A stretch of DNA of 64,000 nt from NCBI GenBank assembly GCA_964035575.1, contig OZ037847.1, forward strand, positions 1,386,001-1,450,000, given 5' to 3'. Under the pieces are notes generated by a model. That model ran no database searches and was not told where the DNA came from. It saw only the letters and a program-made list of their open reading frames with translations. Positions 28,104 to 38,300 of this stretch are shown here, piece by piece. Each line of letters opens with the position of its first letter. Position 1 is the first letter of the stretch. The translations under genes and the position numbers were made by a program. This DNA comes from Rhynchopus sp. YZ270_cl-10. Taxonomy: Eukaryota > Euglenozoa > Diplonemea > Diplonemida > Diplonemidae.

Positions 28104-29605
28104 GGGATAAGGACAGTCTGGCCCACTACGTTTGACTTTTGGACAGTATGGGCCCAACATGTTTCGATAAAGACAGTTCAGCCCCAAACGTTTGCAAAAA
28201 AGACAGTTCAGACCCAAAACGTTTACAAAAAAGACAGTTCAGACCCAAAACGTTTGTAAAAAAGACAGTTCAGACCCAAAACGTTTACAAAAAAGACAGT
28301 TCAGACCCAAAACGTTTGTAAAAAAGACAGTTCAGACCCAAAACGTTTGTAAAAAAGACAGTTCAGACCCAAAACGTTTGTAAAAAAGACAGTTCAGACC
28401 CAGGCAGCGGTAGGGAGTGTTTGCGGGTTTCTGGTGGGAGGGGTGTTCGCGGGGGTACCCCCCGCTGAATCTGGCACTGGTGCCCAGGCACCCAGATACG
28501 CAGGTACACACGTACACGTACCCCAATTGCCAGAGTCGACGCAACAAAAAAGTCCAAAAGACTTTGTTGGTGGCCTTACTCATTTGGATCACAACAATTT
28601 TGGCCCAGGCATGCTCTTGAAGTATGACAATTTAGTGTGTATGGGGCAGGGTGTTGTTTTGTTCTGAATTCTCTTTGTTATAACATCTATCCAGCATCAA
28701 AATTGTGGAAAACTTTGCACCCCAAACACCCTCAGCAACGCCCGCCAAAAGGCGCCCCTTGTTGCTGGGAGTTGGTTCTCATGTTTGATACACTGCACAG
28801 CACGCATTCCTCTGAGTCCAACGCATGTTTGGCCTGTCTGCGGCGTTGTACTTCAGGTGCACGAAGACAGGGTCTGGTGGTAAATTTTGCGTAGTACTGC
28901 GACGTAGTACTGCGTGGGTCTGGGAAAATGGGTACCTGGGTACAGGATATTTGTTGTCAAAAACATCTTCCACCATGCATTGAGGAGGGTAAGACAGTGG
29001 TCGCAGTTTGTACTTGATAGCATTACAACATTTAACTTCTCCACGGGGGTCTTGGGCCGTTCATTCGGTTATACCTTGACTAGCGGAAGAGGCCTTTTGG
29101 TCTCTAGAATATCCGGTATTCCCGAACGGAGGCACACTTTGTGTGTTACTACGACCTGGCAACTTCCAGCAGTAGGTTAAGTAATCTTTCTTGTAAATTG
29201 TTGGATCATTATCTCCTCAGTGCATGAATGCCCCACGCGACTGGACACTTTTGTGTTTGTCTTGTGGAGCTGTGGTTGCTCTTTCACGACTTTTTTCCTT
29301 GTACACCAGTGTACCTGGTCGCCTGGTCGCCTGGGTACGTACCGGTAAATGTGACCAAATACCTGGTCAGATAGGTATCTGGTCAGATCTGACCAGGTGT
29401 ACCTGGTCAGACCTCTGACCAGCGCACGGTGATAGCCGTGCCCAAGACCCACTCAGGGGTGGCATTTTTGGGCTCAGGTGGGTGCAGCTGCCTGGGTCTG
29501 AACTGTCTTTTTTGCAAACGTTTGGGGCTGAACTGTCTTTATCGAAACATGTTGGGCCCATACTGTCCAAAAGTCAAACGTAGTGGGCCAGACTGTCCTT
29601 ATCCC
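28104..29605. mobile_element. Non-autonomous MULE-like DNA transposon
   Basis: 1502 bp flanked by TATTTTCTA on both sides (28095-28103 and 29606-29614), a 9-bp target duplication typical of Mutator-like elements. The ends are long inverted repeats that I read as identical over about 113 bp, beginning GGGATAAGGACAGTCTGGCC, so insertion looks recent. The left arm carries eight copies of a 30-bp unit (AAAGACAGTTCAGACCC plus AAAACGTTTGTAA); the right arm has two. The middle has palindromes such as TCTGGTCAGATCTGACCAG and no transposase. Confidence 0.85.
28166..28402 (+). repeat. 30-bp tandem array in the transposon's left arm
   Basis: Eight units of about 30 bp centred on GACAGTTCAGACCCAAAACG. 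The first is GACAGTTCAGCCCCAAACG; later ones alternate GTTTGTAA and GTTTACAA. The short period and lack of distinct spacers rule out CRISPR. Confidence 0.85.
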
Positions 29606-29616
29606 TATTTTCTATA

Positions 29617-29707
29617 ATGGATGTAGGACTGCATGATTAGGGGTCCACCCCGGTACATCGGTCTTGTGCCCAAAAAAAGGTATCAAAGTACACTGTTCAC
29701 AAGAGGG
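29617..29707 (+). repeat. Family D copy
   Basis: Starts ATGGATGTAGGACTGCATG and ends CACTGTTCACAAGAGGG, with a TCCACCCCGG core. It begins two bases after the MULE-like element's right target duplication. Relatives are at 44012-44094 and 54349-54418. Confidence 0.65.
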
Positions 29708-29785
29708 ATTTTTGTTTTTCAAAGCCAACCTTTTTTTTTTCTCTTTATGCTATCAATGTGTTGAATGCATATGTTGACTCTTCTG

Positions 29786-29928
29786 CACGACGTTGAAGTA
29801 AATGACGTTGTGGTTTTTCATGTAATTTTACTGGTGAAAATAGTTTAAGAGAAAAACGTAAGCGTACAGCTTAAACACAAAAAATGACATGTAAAACCAC
29901 AAGCAAAGTAATTTACTTCAACGTCGTG
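29786..29928. mobile_element. Long-hairpin MITE, copy 2
   Basis: 143 bp with perfect 18-bp inverted ends CACGACGTTGAAGTAAAT/ATTTACTTCAACGTCGTG. Further pairing inside (GTGGTTTT/AAAACCAC, CATGT/ACATG) lets nearly all of it fold into one hairpin. No clear target duplication. Confidence 0.7.
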
Positions 29929-30181
29929 TGTGGATACCCTGAGGGTGTTCCCCTTCCCCTATATTACCCCCCCCTTTTCTCCATGCCCTCTTCCATGGAC
30001 TCTCTCTCCGCCAAGCGAAATCATCCACAACCCAAATATTTCACATTTTTTTTCTTCTCTGTTTTTGCTGTGTGCAAAATCTCAGGCTCAGACTCTCTCC
30101 TCTCATTTCCCCCCCTTTTTTTTTTGAACTCTTCTTCACCCTCTCCTCCCTACAACTCACATTATACAGAACGAAAAAAAA

Positions 30182-31744
30182 ATGCTTTCCCGGACCTTAG
30201 CTGTAAGCATAGCAACGCTGTTGTACTGTAACAGCGTTGCAGGAAGGAGTCCTAACGTTCTTCTCATCCTTGCGGACGACTATGGGTGGGCGAATATTGG
30301 ATATCATAACCCTGCGAACCCTGAGGTAGTGACCCCGCACCTTGATGCTCTTGCAGAAGAAGGCATTAAACTGGACCGCCACTATACTTACAAATTCTGT
30401 GCACCAAGCCGTGCATCGTTCCAAACAGGACGCCTTCCTGTTCACGTCAACGTTCTCAACACTGACCCAACGTCATACAACAAGAAAGACAAGCTCGGAG
30501 GATATGCAGGAATTCCTCTTAACATGACCACCGTTGCCGACAAGCTTGCCTCAGCAAACTACACGAACCACTTCACCGGGAAATGGGATGTCGGAATGGC
30601 GACATTAGGACACACCCCACTGCACAGAGGATATGACAGCTTTCTCGGGTATTTCCACCACGCAAACGACTACTACTCGCAGAAGGTTCCGATTGAGGCA
30701 TCTGGAATGGATGTTTGTCTGAATGCATACCGTGACCTATGGGAGAACCATGCTCCTGCAGTGACCATGAAGGATACCACAGTCTATGAAGAGGAGTACT
30801 TCTTGAACTCAACAGTGAAATTCCTGAAGGAGATGGGCAAGAAGCCGGACACACCGTTCTTCCTGATGCACTCCTTCCATTTGGTGCACTACCCCCTTGA
30901 GGTGCCTGCTGCTTATGAAAACCAATTTGACTTCATCACTGACTCCTCCAAACAACGCAAACCGTACTCCGCCATGACCAAATACATGGACGATACGGTC
31001 CACTCCATAATCACTGAACTCAAAGACCAAAACCTTTGGGACAACACTCTGATTATCTTTATGTCCGACAATGGAGGACCCATCTACAACCCATGCGGTG
31101 CAAACAACTGGCCCCTCAAGGGAGGCAAAGAAAGCGATTGGGAAGGAGGTGTACGCACAAATGCATTCGTCTCGGGTGGGTTCATCCCTGAAGCAAAGAG
31201 GAATACGACGAACCAGAACCTCATCCATATCGCCGATTGGTATGCAACGCTCTCTGCGTTGGCTGGAGTTGATGCGCATGACCCGATTGCAGAGCGTGCA
31301 GGCCTCCCCGCCGTCGACGGAAAGAACATCTGGCAGGACCTCGTGTCTTCCCCTGCTACCCCAGCAAGAACGCAGATCCACCTCTCCGAGCTTGCCCTCA
31401 TCGATGGTCAATACAAAGTCGTCCTTGGCAACCAATATATGTCTGGATGGACCCCAAAGATCTTCCCCCGTGATGGCTACCCACAGCCGGAGTACAAAGC
31501 GGTGCCATGGGACCATTGGGCCCAGGATTGCACAGCAGGCTGTCTGTTTAACATCTTTGCCGATCCGAATGAAAGAGATGAGCTCTCCATGCAGCACCCC
31601 GACGTGCTCGCGGAAATGCTCGCCAAGCTCGCAGAGCTGAACAAAGCGAACTACAACCCGGACAGAGGCGAGATGGACATCAAGGCCTGTCTCGTTGCAG
31701 AAGAGAAGTACGGCGGCTACTACGGGCCCTTCGTTGACCTGTAG
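30182..31744 (+). CDS. Secreted arylsulfatase (ARSB-like)
   Basis: 520 residues, single exon, usual length for a sulfatase. Residues 1-21 are a signal peptide. NVLLILADDYGW supplies the metal-binding Asp32-Asp33. FCAPSRASFQTGR carries Cys73, the residue turned into formylglycine (CxPSR with TGR). LVHYPLEVP and SDNGGP match ARSB landmarks, and NIFADPNERDELS the C-terminal turn. These enzymes hydrolyse sulfate esters of glycans in lysosomes or outside the cell, and the host needs a formylglycine-generating enzyme. The conserved GKWHLG reads GKWDVG here, so the active-site His is Asp136 while Lys134 is kept. TTATACAG lies 12 nt before the ATG. Confidence 0.93.
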   Translation: MLSRTLAVSIATLLYCNSVAGRSPNVLLILADDYGWANIGYHNPANPEVVTPHLDALAEEGIKLDRHYTYKFCAPSRASFQTGRLPVHVNVLNTDPTSYNKKDKLGGYAGIPLNMTTVADKLASANYTNHFTGKWDVGMATLGHTPLHRGYDSFLGYFHHANDYYSQKVPIEASGMDVCLNAYRDLWENHAPAVTMKDTTVYEEEYFLNSTVKFLKEMGKKPDTPFFLMHSFHLVHYPLEVPAAYENQFDFITDSSKQRKPYSAMTKYMDDTVHSIITELKDQNLWDNTLIIFMSDNGGPIYNPCGANNWPLKGGKESDWEGGVRTNAFVSGGFIPEAKRNTTNQNLIHIADWYATLSALAGVDAHDPIAERAGLPAVDGKNIWQDLVSSPATPARTQIHLSELALIDGQYKVVLGNQYMSGWTPKIFPRDGYPQPEYKAVPWDHWAQDCTAGCLFNIFADPNERDELSMQHPDVLAEMLAKLAELNKANYNPDRGEMDIKACLVAEEKYGGYYGPFVDL

Positions 31745-32319
31745 ATGTAAATGTGTAACGTTTTTATTTTTTGGTTTGATGCTTCTTAGCGTATATTCGG
31801 TTTCAATATTTTCTAAGAGACCTAGTCATCTTTCGATTTTTCAACACCTGATTTGATTCCATGGGGGAAAACCGTTTTTAGAGGTGATTTTTTTTCTGTC
31901 AAGTCACCACTCCCCGTTTTGCCAGAAACGTAGTCATTCTGAAGGATTTACAAGAGGAAAACCATAGGGGGGACCCTACGGTTTTTGGGGGCTTCTTTCG
32001 GATCTGCTCGGGGGGAGGGGTTTTTTTATGTTAGATGCATGAGATGTGAACCAAAAAAAAAGCGACTTAGACCAGAGATTTCAGCTTTTGAGTAATTGTT
32101 TGTTTGTCAATTTACCTCACTCGGGCAAAGCCTATGGAATCAAAATCAAAAAAAAAAGTAAAGAAACGATAAGAAAACGATTTGTTTTTTGAAAAAGAAG
32201 GTGCGTATTTCCCCCCCTAACTTCGTCACTTCGCATTTGTTTGGAAAGATGCTTTTTTTTTGTCCGAGAGGCACAAATTTACACCTTTCATTTTTATCCA
32301 AAATTTTGTTTTTAGTTTA

Positions 32320-32343
32320 GATGTGCATGAAGGCATATTCATC
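32320..32343 (+). repeat. Family A hairpin copy, variant stem
   Basis: GATG/CATC outside and TGC/GCA inside, loop ATGAAG. Confidence 0.6.
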
Positions 32344-32420
32344 TTTCCATTTTTTTTTTTTTTTTCAAGCACTTTGCCTTCTTTTCGTTTAGAAAAGAAT
32401 GTGTACGAAATAAATTTCAA

Positions 32421-32451
32421 GGTGACTAAGTACGAGAGGCTTAGGGTCATC
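32421..32451 (+). repeat. Family A hairpin copy
   Basis: Canonical form with loop TACGAGAGG: GGTGACTAAG...CTTAGGGTCATC. Confidence 0.75.
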
Positions 32452-32728
32452 TTAGAAACCCCCTTTTTTTTTTTTGTTTATTCGCGCTTTCGGCCCTATT
32501 GTCGCTTCTAAGGTTGGCTGCATTCTTTGCGTTGTCCGCGTGTTGACAAAAATAAATCCGCAGCCCCTATAGCGATAAGAAGGACGGAAAGATGTGTTTC
32601 CCCCAATATTTGGTCACAACGTATACAGTGCCGATGCTCAGGGCGTATTTTTTATTTATTTTCCCTCTCCTTTTTTTTCTCTTTGGGTACTATCAATTTA
32701 TTGATTGCATATGATGAAAATACTCTTT

Positions 32729-33087
32729 GGGAAGGCTCGTTTTTCCATTTAATGTTACAAAGTAACAATAAAGGGGGGGGAGGGGGTCCGACCGAAATCC
32801 GGGGAAAAAACTTTTTTTTTTGTAACAATGGCGGGAAAAAGTGGCTTTTTCCAACAACAAGAACTTGTCCATTTCGGCAGATTGACCCCACCACAGCGTG
32901 GACGGGTTCTGGAAATGCAAATGCGGGTGTTTTCGGATGTGCACGTCCACTGCGCCTTGTTGTTACAATAAATGAAAATTCGGAAAAACGGTTTTTCCGT
33001 GTAACATAGGGGGTGGGGAGGGGGGGGTCACCGGGAAAAATGGTTTATTGTTACTTTGTAACATTAAAAGGAAAAACGAGCCTTCCC
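32729..33087. mobile_element. Inverted-repeat element of about 360 bp (MITE-like)
   Basis: The ends are near-perfect inverted repeats of about 44 bp, from GGGAAGGCTCGTTTTTCC to GTTACAAAGTAACAATAAA and back. No target duplication is clear. The inside has CCCCACCACAG...GGAAATGCAAA, a phrase also present twice in the element at 46931-48080. No ORF. Confidence 0.75.
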
Positions 33088-33393
33088 ATTTCTCTATTTG
33101 TTGAAAAAAAATGTTGTTTGTCACCAGAGAAAGCTATATCAACTTTTCGCAACTTTTTTTGTACCTGCATCTCCCTGTTGTGGGTATCTGTACAGAAAAA
33201 AGTACCGTAAATGTAAATATGTTGTAACGTACTTACGTTTATGGTAATCTACTTTTCATTTCGCGTGTGCTTTGTGTATTCTGCAATAAACCTCCAACCA
33301 TCGTTTACATCATCCCGACCAACCGAACAACTATCTCTACGAGCAGAAGAGAGAGATCGCCCAAATTTTAAACCGAAAAGCGGTAAAATAAGT

Positions 33394-33420
33394 GGAGTGC
33401 ACGAGAAGCACATTTTCATC
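33394..33420 (+). repeat. Family A-like hairpin before the cathepsin gene
   Basis: AGTGC and GCACATT pair around ACGAGAA, followed by TTTCATC and a T-run. Confidence 0.55.
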
Positions 33421-33580
33421 TGACACTTTTTTTTTTCCTTCTCTTCTTGAGGCTGGCATTTGTGTAAAGAGCCTCTCTTTTACAGATTTTTCCGCGGAAA
33501 AAAAAAGCGAATGGTTTTTCCCCCCTCCATCTCCGACCTCTCACCCAGCCTACACCGCCAATACAGTAACATCTACTAAA

Positions 33581-34567
33581 ATGCGTACCCTTTCCCTTGT
33601 TGTGTGTGCCCTCCTGGCGAGCCAGGCCCACGGATACTCCGAGCAGTACGTGCGTGCCAACTCGCAGCTTCTGTGGAACACCTTCAAGAACGACCACGGC
33701 AAGCAGTACTCGAGCATCGCGGAGGAGCAGCGCCGCTACGGGATCTTCACCGCCAACATGCTGAAGGCGTCCCGTTTCGAGAAGGAGCAGACCAAGGGAG
33801 CCCAGTTCGGCATGAACGTGTTCTCTGACATGTCCGCTGCTGAGTTCAAGTCGTACCACAACATGAAGGTGGAGAAGAAGCAGTCGCCCCCTGCCATGTT
33901 CACTGAGGAGCAGGTGGCTGCCGCTGCCGACGCGAAGGACTGGAGGTCCGCTGGTGCCGTGACCCACGTGAAGAACCAGGCACAGTGCGGATCGTGCTGG
34001 GCATTCTCCACCACCGGAGGAATTGAGGGCCAGTGGCAGCTGTCCGGAAAGACCCTGACCTCGGTGTCCGAGCAGGAGCTTGTGTCGTGCGACAAGGTCG
34101 ACCAGGGCTGCAACGGAGGTCTGATGGACAACGCCCTGAAGTGGCTGATCTCGAACCACAACGGAGACATCGTGACCGAGGACTCGTACCCCTACAAGTC
34201 GGGTACCGGAATCCGCCACACCTGCGAGTCCCTGACCGGCAAGCCCGTCGGAGCCACCATCTCGTCGTACAAGGACATCACCCACACCGAGGCACAGATG
34301 AAGACCTTCGTCTCCACCGGAGGACCCCTCTCCATCGCCGTTGACGCCCAGAAGTGGCAGTCGTACTCCGGAGGAGTGCTGACCACCTGCTGTGGAATCT
34401 TCGGATGCCAGCTTGACCACGGAGTGCTCATTGTCGGATACGGCGCTGACTACTGGATCATCAAGAACTCCTGGGGAACCACCTGGGGAGAGTCTGGATA
34501 CATCCGTGTGTCCTACGGCTCCAACGAGTGCGGACTGAACGAGTCCCCTGTGACCTCGATTGTCTGA
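33581..34567 (+). CDS. Cathepsin L-like cysteine protease, family C1A
   Basis: 328 residues, single exon. Residues 1-18 are a signal peptide. An I29 inhibitor propeptide follows (about 28-95; LWNTFKNDHGKQYSS...RRYGIF...GMNVFSDMSAAEF, i.e. ERFNIN/GNFD-like). The mature enzyme has DWRSAGAVTHVKNQAQCGSC with catalytic Cys139, GCNGG, LDHGVLIVGYG with His280 and WIIKNSWGTTWGESGY with Asn296. Acting in lysosome-like compartments or outside the cell, such enzymes digest protein. Codon use is sharply biased (AAG, CTG, GGA, TCC/TCG, ACC almost throughout), unlike its neighbours, which suggests very high expression. No C-terminal extension as in kinetoplastid cruzipains. Confidence 0.95.
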   Translation: MRTLSLVVCALLASQAHGYSEQYVRANSQLLWNTFKNDHGKQYSSIAEEQRRYGIFTANMLKASRFEKEQTKGAQFGMNVFSDMSAAEFKSYHNMKVEKKQSPPAMFTEEQVAAAADAKDWRSAGAVTHVKNQAQCGSCWAFSTTGGIEGQWQLSGKTLTSVSEQELVSCDKVDQGCNGGLMDNALKWLISNHNGDIVTEDSYPYKSGTGIRHTCESLTGKPVGATISSYKDITHTEAQMKTFVSTGGPLSIAVDAQKWQSYSGGVLTTCCGIFGCQLDHGVLIVGYGADYWIIKNSWGTTWGESGYIRVSYGSNECGLNESPVTSIV

Positions 34568-34707
34568 GCATTCAGACAGAGGTTACGCCACTCCGCGTGA
34601 CTACTTTTTATGTGATCTATTTTTTGTGTATTTTGCCTTTTTGTTATATTTCCCTTCCACAACGTACAGGCGCACACATGCGGTGCCTTGCCTGCTTATT
34701 TCTGTTT

Positions 34708-34731
34708 AGATGACCAAGCATTGGGCCATCT
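34708..34731 (+). repeat. Family A hairpin copy, compensated stem
   Basis: AGATG/CATCT and CCAA/TTGG both pair perfectly. Relative to the canonical copy, both sides of each stem have changed together. Confidence 0.75.
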
Positions 34732-35117
34732 TTGACAGCTTTTATTTTGCCTTTTGTTCGGACACTACGACGGGGAAGGAACCAGATCTCCCTTCCCCTC
34801 ACATCTCCTGACAACCTGTTCCAAACTGCTAAAACACCCACCCTTCTCACTACCTCTTTCCTCTTCCACCCCCTTCCCTCCACCCAAGGTAGTCAACACG
34901 AGAGGGTGGCCCCACCCCTAGCCCTCACAAAGCGAGGTGGTATTGTCCATACCCGTCTCACTGTCCTGTTTGCGGTATTGGTGTCAACCAGGTCAACAAC
35001 CAGAGTAAAATGGAGTCATCGTCTGCTGAACGAGGACTCTGAAAATTCTTCTAGGACCTACCAGAAGGACCCACCAGAGTAAAATGACAACTGAGGGATG
35101 GAAACCCGCTTTTTTCA

Positions 35118-35144
35118 AGGCACTTCGAGAGGCTTAGATTCATC
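35118..35144 (+). repeat. Family A copy, shortened left arm
   Basis: GGCACTTCGAGAGGCTTAG then ATTCATC. The right half is canonical. Confidence 0.5.
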
Positions 35145-35349
35145 TCATCAACATTTCTTCTTTTTTCCACCCCCACACTCTTACCCCACTTCCAGACACA
35201 CGAAAAGCGCAACACACCACACTGGAGCTGTCCTAGAGCGCAACGGGGGGTGGGGTGGGAGGGGAGCTGTTGTCCTTTGCTCCTTTCCTCTCCTTTCCGC
35301 CTCCCCCCCTTCTCCTTCTCCACCTCTCCCTCTCCGCTCACATCTTAAA

Positions 35350-38300
35350 ATGCGTTCCCCTTTTTGGGCGATTTTCTTGTGTTTTTTGTGTATCATTGAG
35401 AACGCCGCGTTGCCGCCTACCCCGGCACTGCCGGTGTCTGTTTTTCATGGAGGCAACCCTGAGCCTGCGGTGGAGTGGTTGGGGGAGTTGTTGATTGATT
35501 TTAATAAGGCAAGCGGTACGATGGTGGTGACTGTGAAGGGGCCGTCGTCTGCGTGGTTTGCGCTTGGTTTTGGGAGTGACCCTGCGGTCAGTGGAACTGC
35601 GGCAATGGCAGGAGCGTACTCCATTGTCATCTCAAAATCCTACGCTACCGACGCCTATCGCCTCACTGCGGCCGGCATCGAGCCGTCCAGCCTCCTCGAC
35701 CACGAGCTCGACACCATCGACGACGTCACAATCGGTCCCTGGCGGCGTGTCACTGTGTCGCGCAACATCACCGACCCATTCTTCGACTTCGCACCGTACC
35801 TCATAGAAGGAACCAAGCTCGATATGATCACTGCTACAGGGATGTACCAACCAGGGGACAAAAAGGAGTATGGCAATCATTTGGCAGGAAATGCCAGGTT
35901 TTCTGTGGAGATTCGTGGTGTCGAGATGGGGACAGAGTGCTTTCAGAAGGATGGGGATGAGTTGGGGTGCAGCACCGCAGGGTGCTGGTGGCTTCGTGGA
36001 TCGTGTAGGGACTGTATTGATGCTGGGGAGGATAGCTGTCTGAACGCGGCCGGGTGTTTTTACAACCCACTTAATCATAAGTGTGAGCCAAACTGTAACA
36101 CTGAACGCCACAAGGTAGATTTCGGATACTGTGTGCCCGAGCATTGGGACGTTAACAAGGAGGACAACTTCACGTGGTTTGAAAAGCAATGCACGCAATA
36201 CGTCAGCCCCGAAGTCAAGCTCGAACTGCTCAACTTCATTCAGGTCCAAGAAAACAAACATCTCCTCATCCCAGAGGAGCTTCTTCACCTCTATGATAGC
36301 TCGATCGAGCATCACGATGAACACGGTATGCCAAATAATCTGAGAAATTCTCAAAAAGGAGGGCAATTTTGTGTTGTGTTTCAGTATAACAGTTGCCAAT
36401 GGGTGCAGATTGGTTGGGTGATGGCAAAATATTCGCACGAAGGTACATTTTTTTTTCAATGCATTTCCTTTTACAGGTGTCGCGCCGTATAATATTCTTG
36501 TGATCTTTGGAACCTTTGCGATTGGCGCTTTTGTGCGGTACTTCTGTTTGTTGTACCCTCAGGTATGGTGGTTATTTCGTGCGACACAACAAACACAATG
36601 CAGGTGCCCTACACGGTGATCATCTTTGTTGTTGGCATGCTTTTTGGTGCGATGGGCAAATGGTCGGCAACGAAGGCAAAGTTTGCAAAGTACGAGGCCC
36701 TTGCAGACATGAACCCTCATATGATCTTTTATGTGTTTCTTCCGGTCCTCATTTTTGAGTCTGCCTTTGCGATGGAGATACCTATTTTTAAGAAGGTGAT
36801 TGGGCAGTGTATTATATTGGCGGGGCCGGGGTTGATAGTAGCGTCGGTGGCGACGGGGATGGTGGCGAAGACCGTGTTTGTTGAGTATGAGTGGACCTTG
36901 CCGGCGTGTCTGCTGTTTGGGACCATCCTATCTGCGACGGACCCTGTAGCTGTCGTGGCGCTGCTGAAGGAGCTGGGTGCCTCGCCTGTCATCTCTACGA
37001 TGATCGAAGGAGAGTCGCTCTTCAACGATGGGACTGCGATTGTTTTCTTCTCTGTTCTGAAGTCGTCTGTAGAGCGTGGCTCCGACGGCGGCTGTCTTGC
37101 CGCATGGGAAACCTGTGCAGACCAATGTCTCTGCGTGCCTGAGTGTGAAATCCCCTACAACGTGCTCGAAATCATCATCGAGTTCTGCAAGGTCTCCTTC
37201 GGTGGTCCCCTAGTAGGGCTCGCAATGGGCTTCATTACCGTAGCAGGTATAGACCGTGTCTTCAACGATCCGCTCATCGAAATTACCAGTACCTTGTGCT
37301 CCGCGTACATCACATTTTACGTCTGTGAGGGTTTTCTTCATGTGTCGGGGGTGCTGGGGTTGGTTGTGCTTGGATGCTATATGTCCTACTTCAAGGAGTG
37401 TATCTCGCCGGAGGTGTGTATACAGTTTTTTTTTTTGAAAAGTAGAAGATATGTTAGGCCTGGTGGTGGTATGTTTTTCAAAAAAATAATGCTCTTGAAA
37501 AAAATAGGTGGAGCATTCGCTGCATGAGTTCTGGAATGTGACGGTGTACCTGACGAACACATGCATTTTCGCGCTGGCGGGGATGATTGTTGCGTTGAAA
37601 GCCTTCGACGACATCACCATGAAGGACATCTACTATCTGTTTGTGATCTACATCACGGTATGCCACGCACCCACGCACGCACCACAACACAACACACACA
37701 TCTCAGATTAACGTTGTACGAATGCTGGTTCTTGTCATGTTCTCGCCGATTCTGTGTCTCTTCAAGTACAAGCTCTCCGTGGGTGAGTCGTGCTTGATTG
37801 CGTGGGGAGGGCTGCGTGGTGCTGTGGGGTTGGCGTTGGCGCTTATTATTCGGGTATGGCACGGCGACATCATGAGGTGCCCGAGCATGCGAGGCTTAGG
37901 TTCATTTGGTGCAAACATTTCTCTATTAAACTCACCACCACCTCCTCACAGGCGGATGAAAACGTCGTTGTCCCAAATGTGCGCAATAAGTTTATTTTCC
38001 ACGTCGCGGGGATTGTGATCCTGACACTGATCGTGAACGGTGTGAGCACACAACGTCTTGTTGCGTACTTCAAACTCGATGAGATCGCAGAGCGCAAGAA
38101 GAAGAGCATGCGGGACCGCTTTGCAGACCTGCAGGAGTACCGCAAGAGCGAGATCATCAACCTAGGATGGGACGAGGCCACCGGCACTGCATACTACGAC
38201 TGCAACTGGGCGAAAGTCTTCTCGTATACTGACCCTGCCACGAACCTGCCAGAGGGGTACATTAATCCGTACATGAGACGCGGTGAACGTGTCGGCAACA

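Larger units (their letters stand above)
26986..30181. other. 3.2-kb intergenic region with a MULE-like element and repeats
   Basis: Contains a diverged family A copy (27940-27961), a MULE-like element (28104-29605), a family D copy (29617-29707) and a long-hairpin MITE (29786-29928). The rest is T-rich with no credible ORF. A pyrimidine tract and TTATACAG (AG at 30168-30169) precede the sulfatase ATG by 12 nt. Confidence 0.5.
31745..33580. other. 1.8-kb intergenic region with hairpins and a MITE
   Basis: Contains ACCATAGGG...CCCTACGGT (about 31962-31984), two family A hairpins (32320-32343, 32421-32451), an inverted-repeat element (32729-33087) and another family A-like hairpin (33394-33420). 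The latter lies in a possible leader intron, GTAAAATAAG at 33383 to TTTTACAG at about 33486. AATACAG ends at 33566, 14 nt before the cathepsin ATG. Confidence 0.5.
34568..35349. other. Intergenic stretch with two family A hairpins
   Basis: Hairpins at 34708-34731 and 35118-35144. CCAGAGTAAAATG occurs twice near 34998 and 35075. A long pyrimidine tract precedes the ATG at 35350. No gene supported. Confidence 0.45.

Noticed and set aside
28166-28402. CRISPR-like regular repeats
   Set aside because: 30-bp units follow each other with no unique spacers, and they lie in a transposon arm with a target duplication.
30809-31597. Minus-strand frame of 262 codons
   Set aside because: Shadow of the sulfatase gene.
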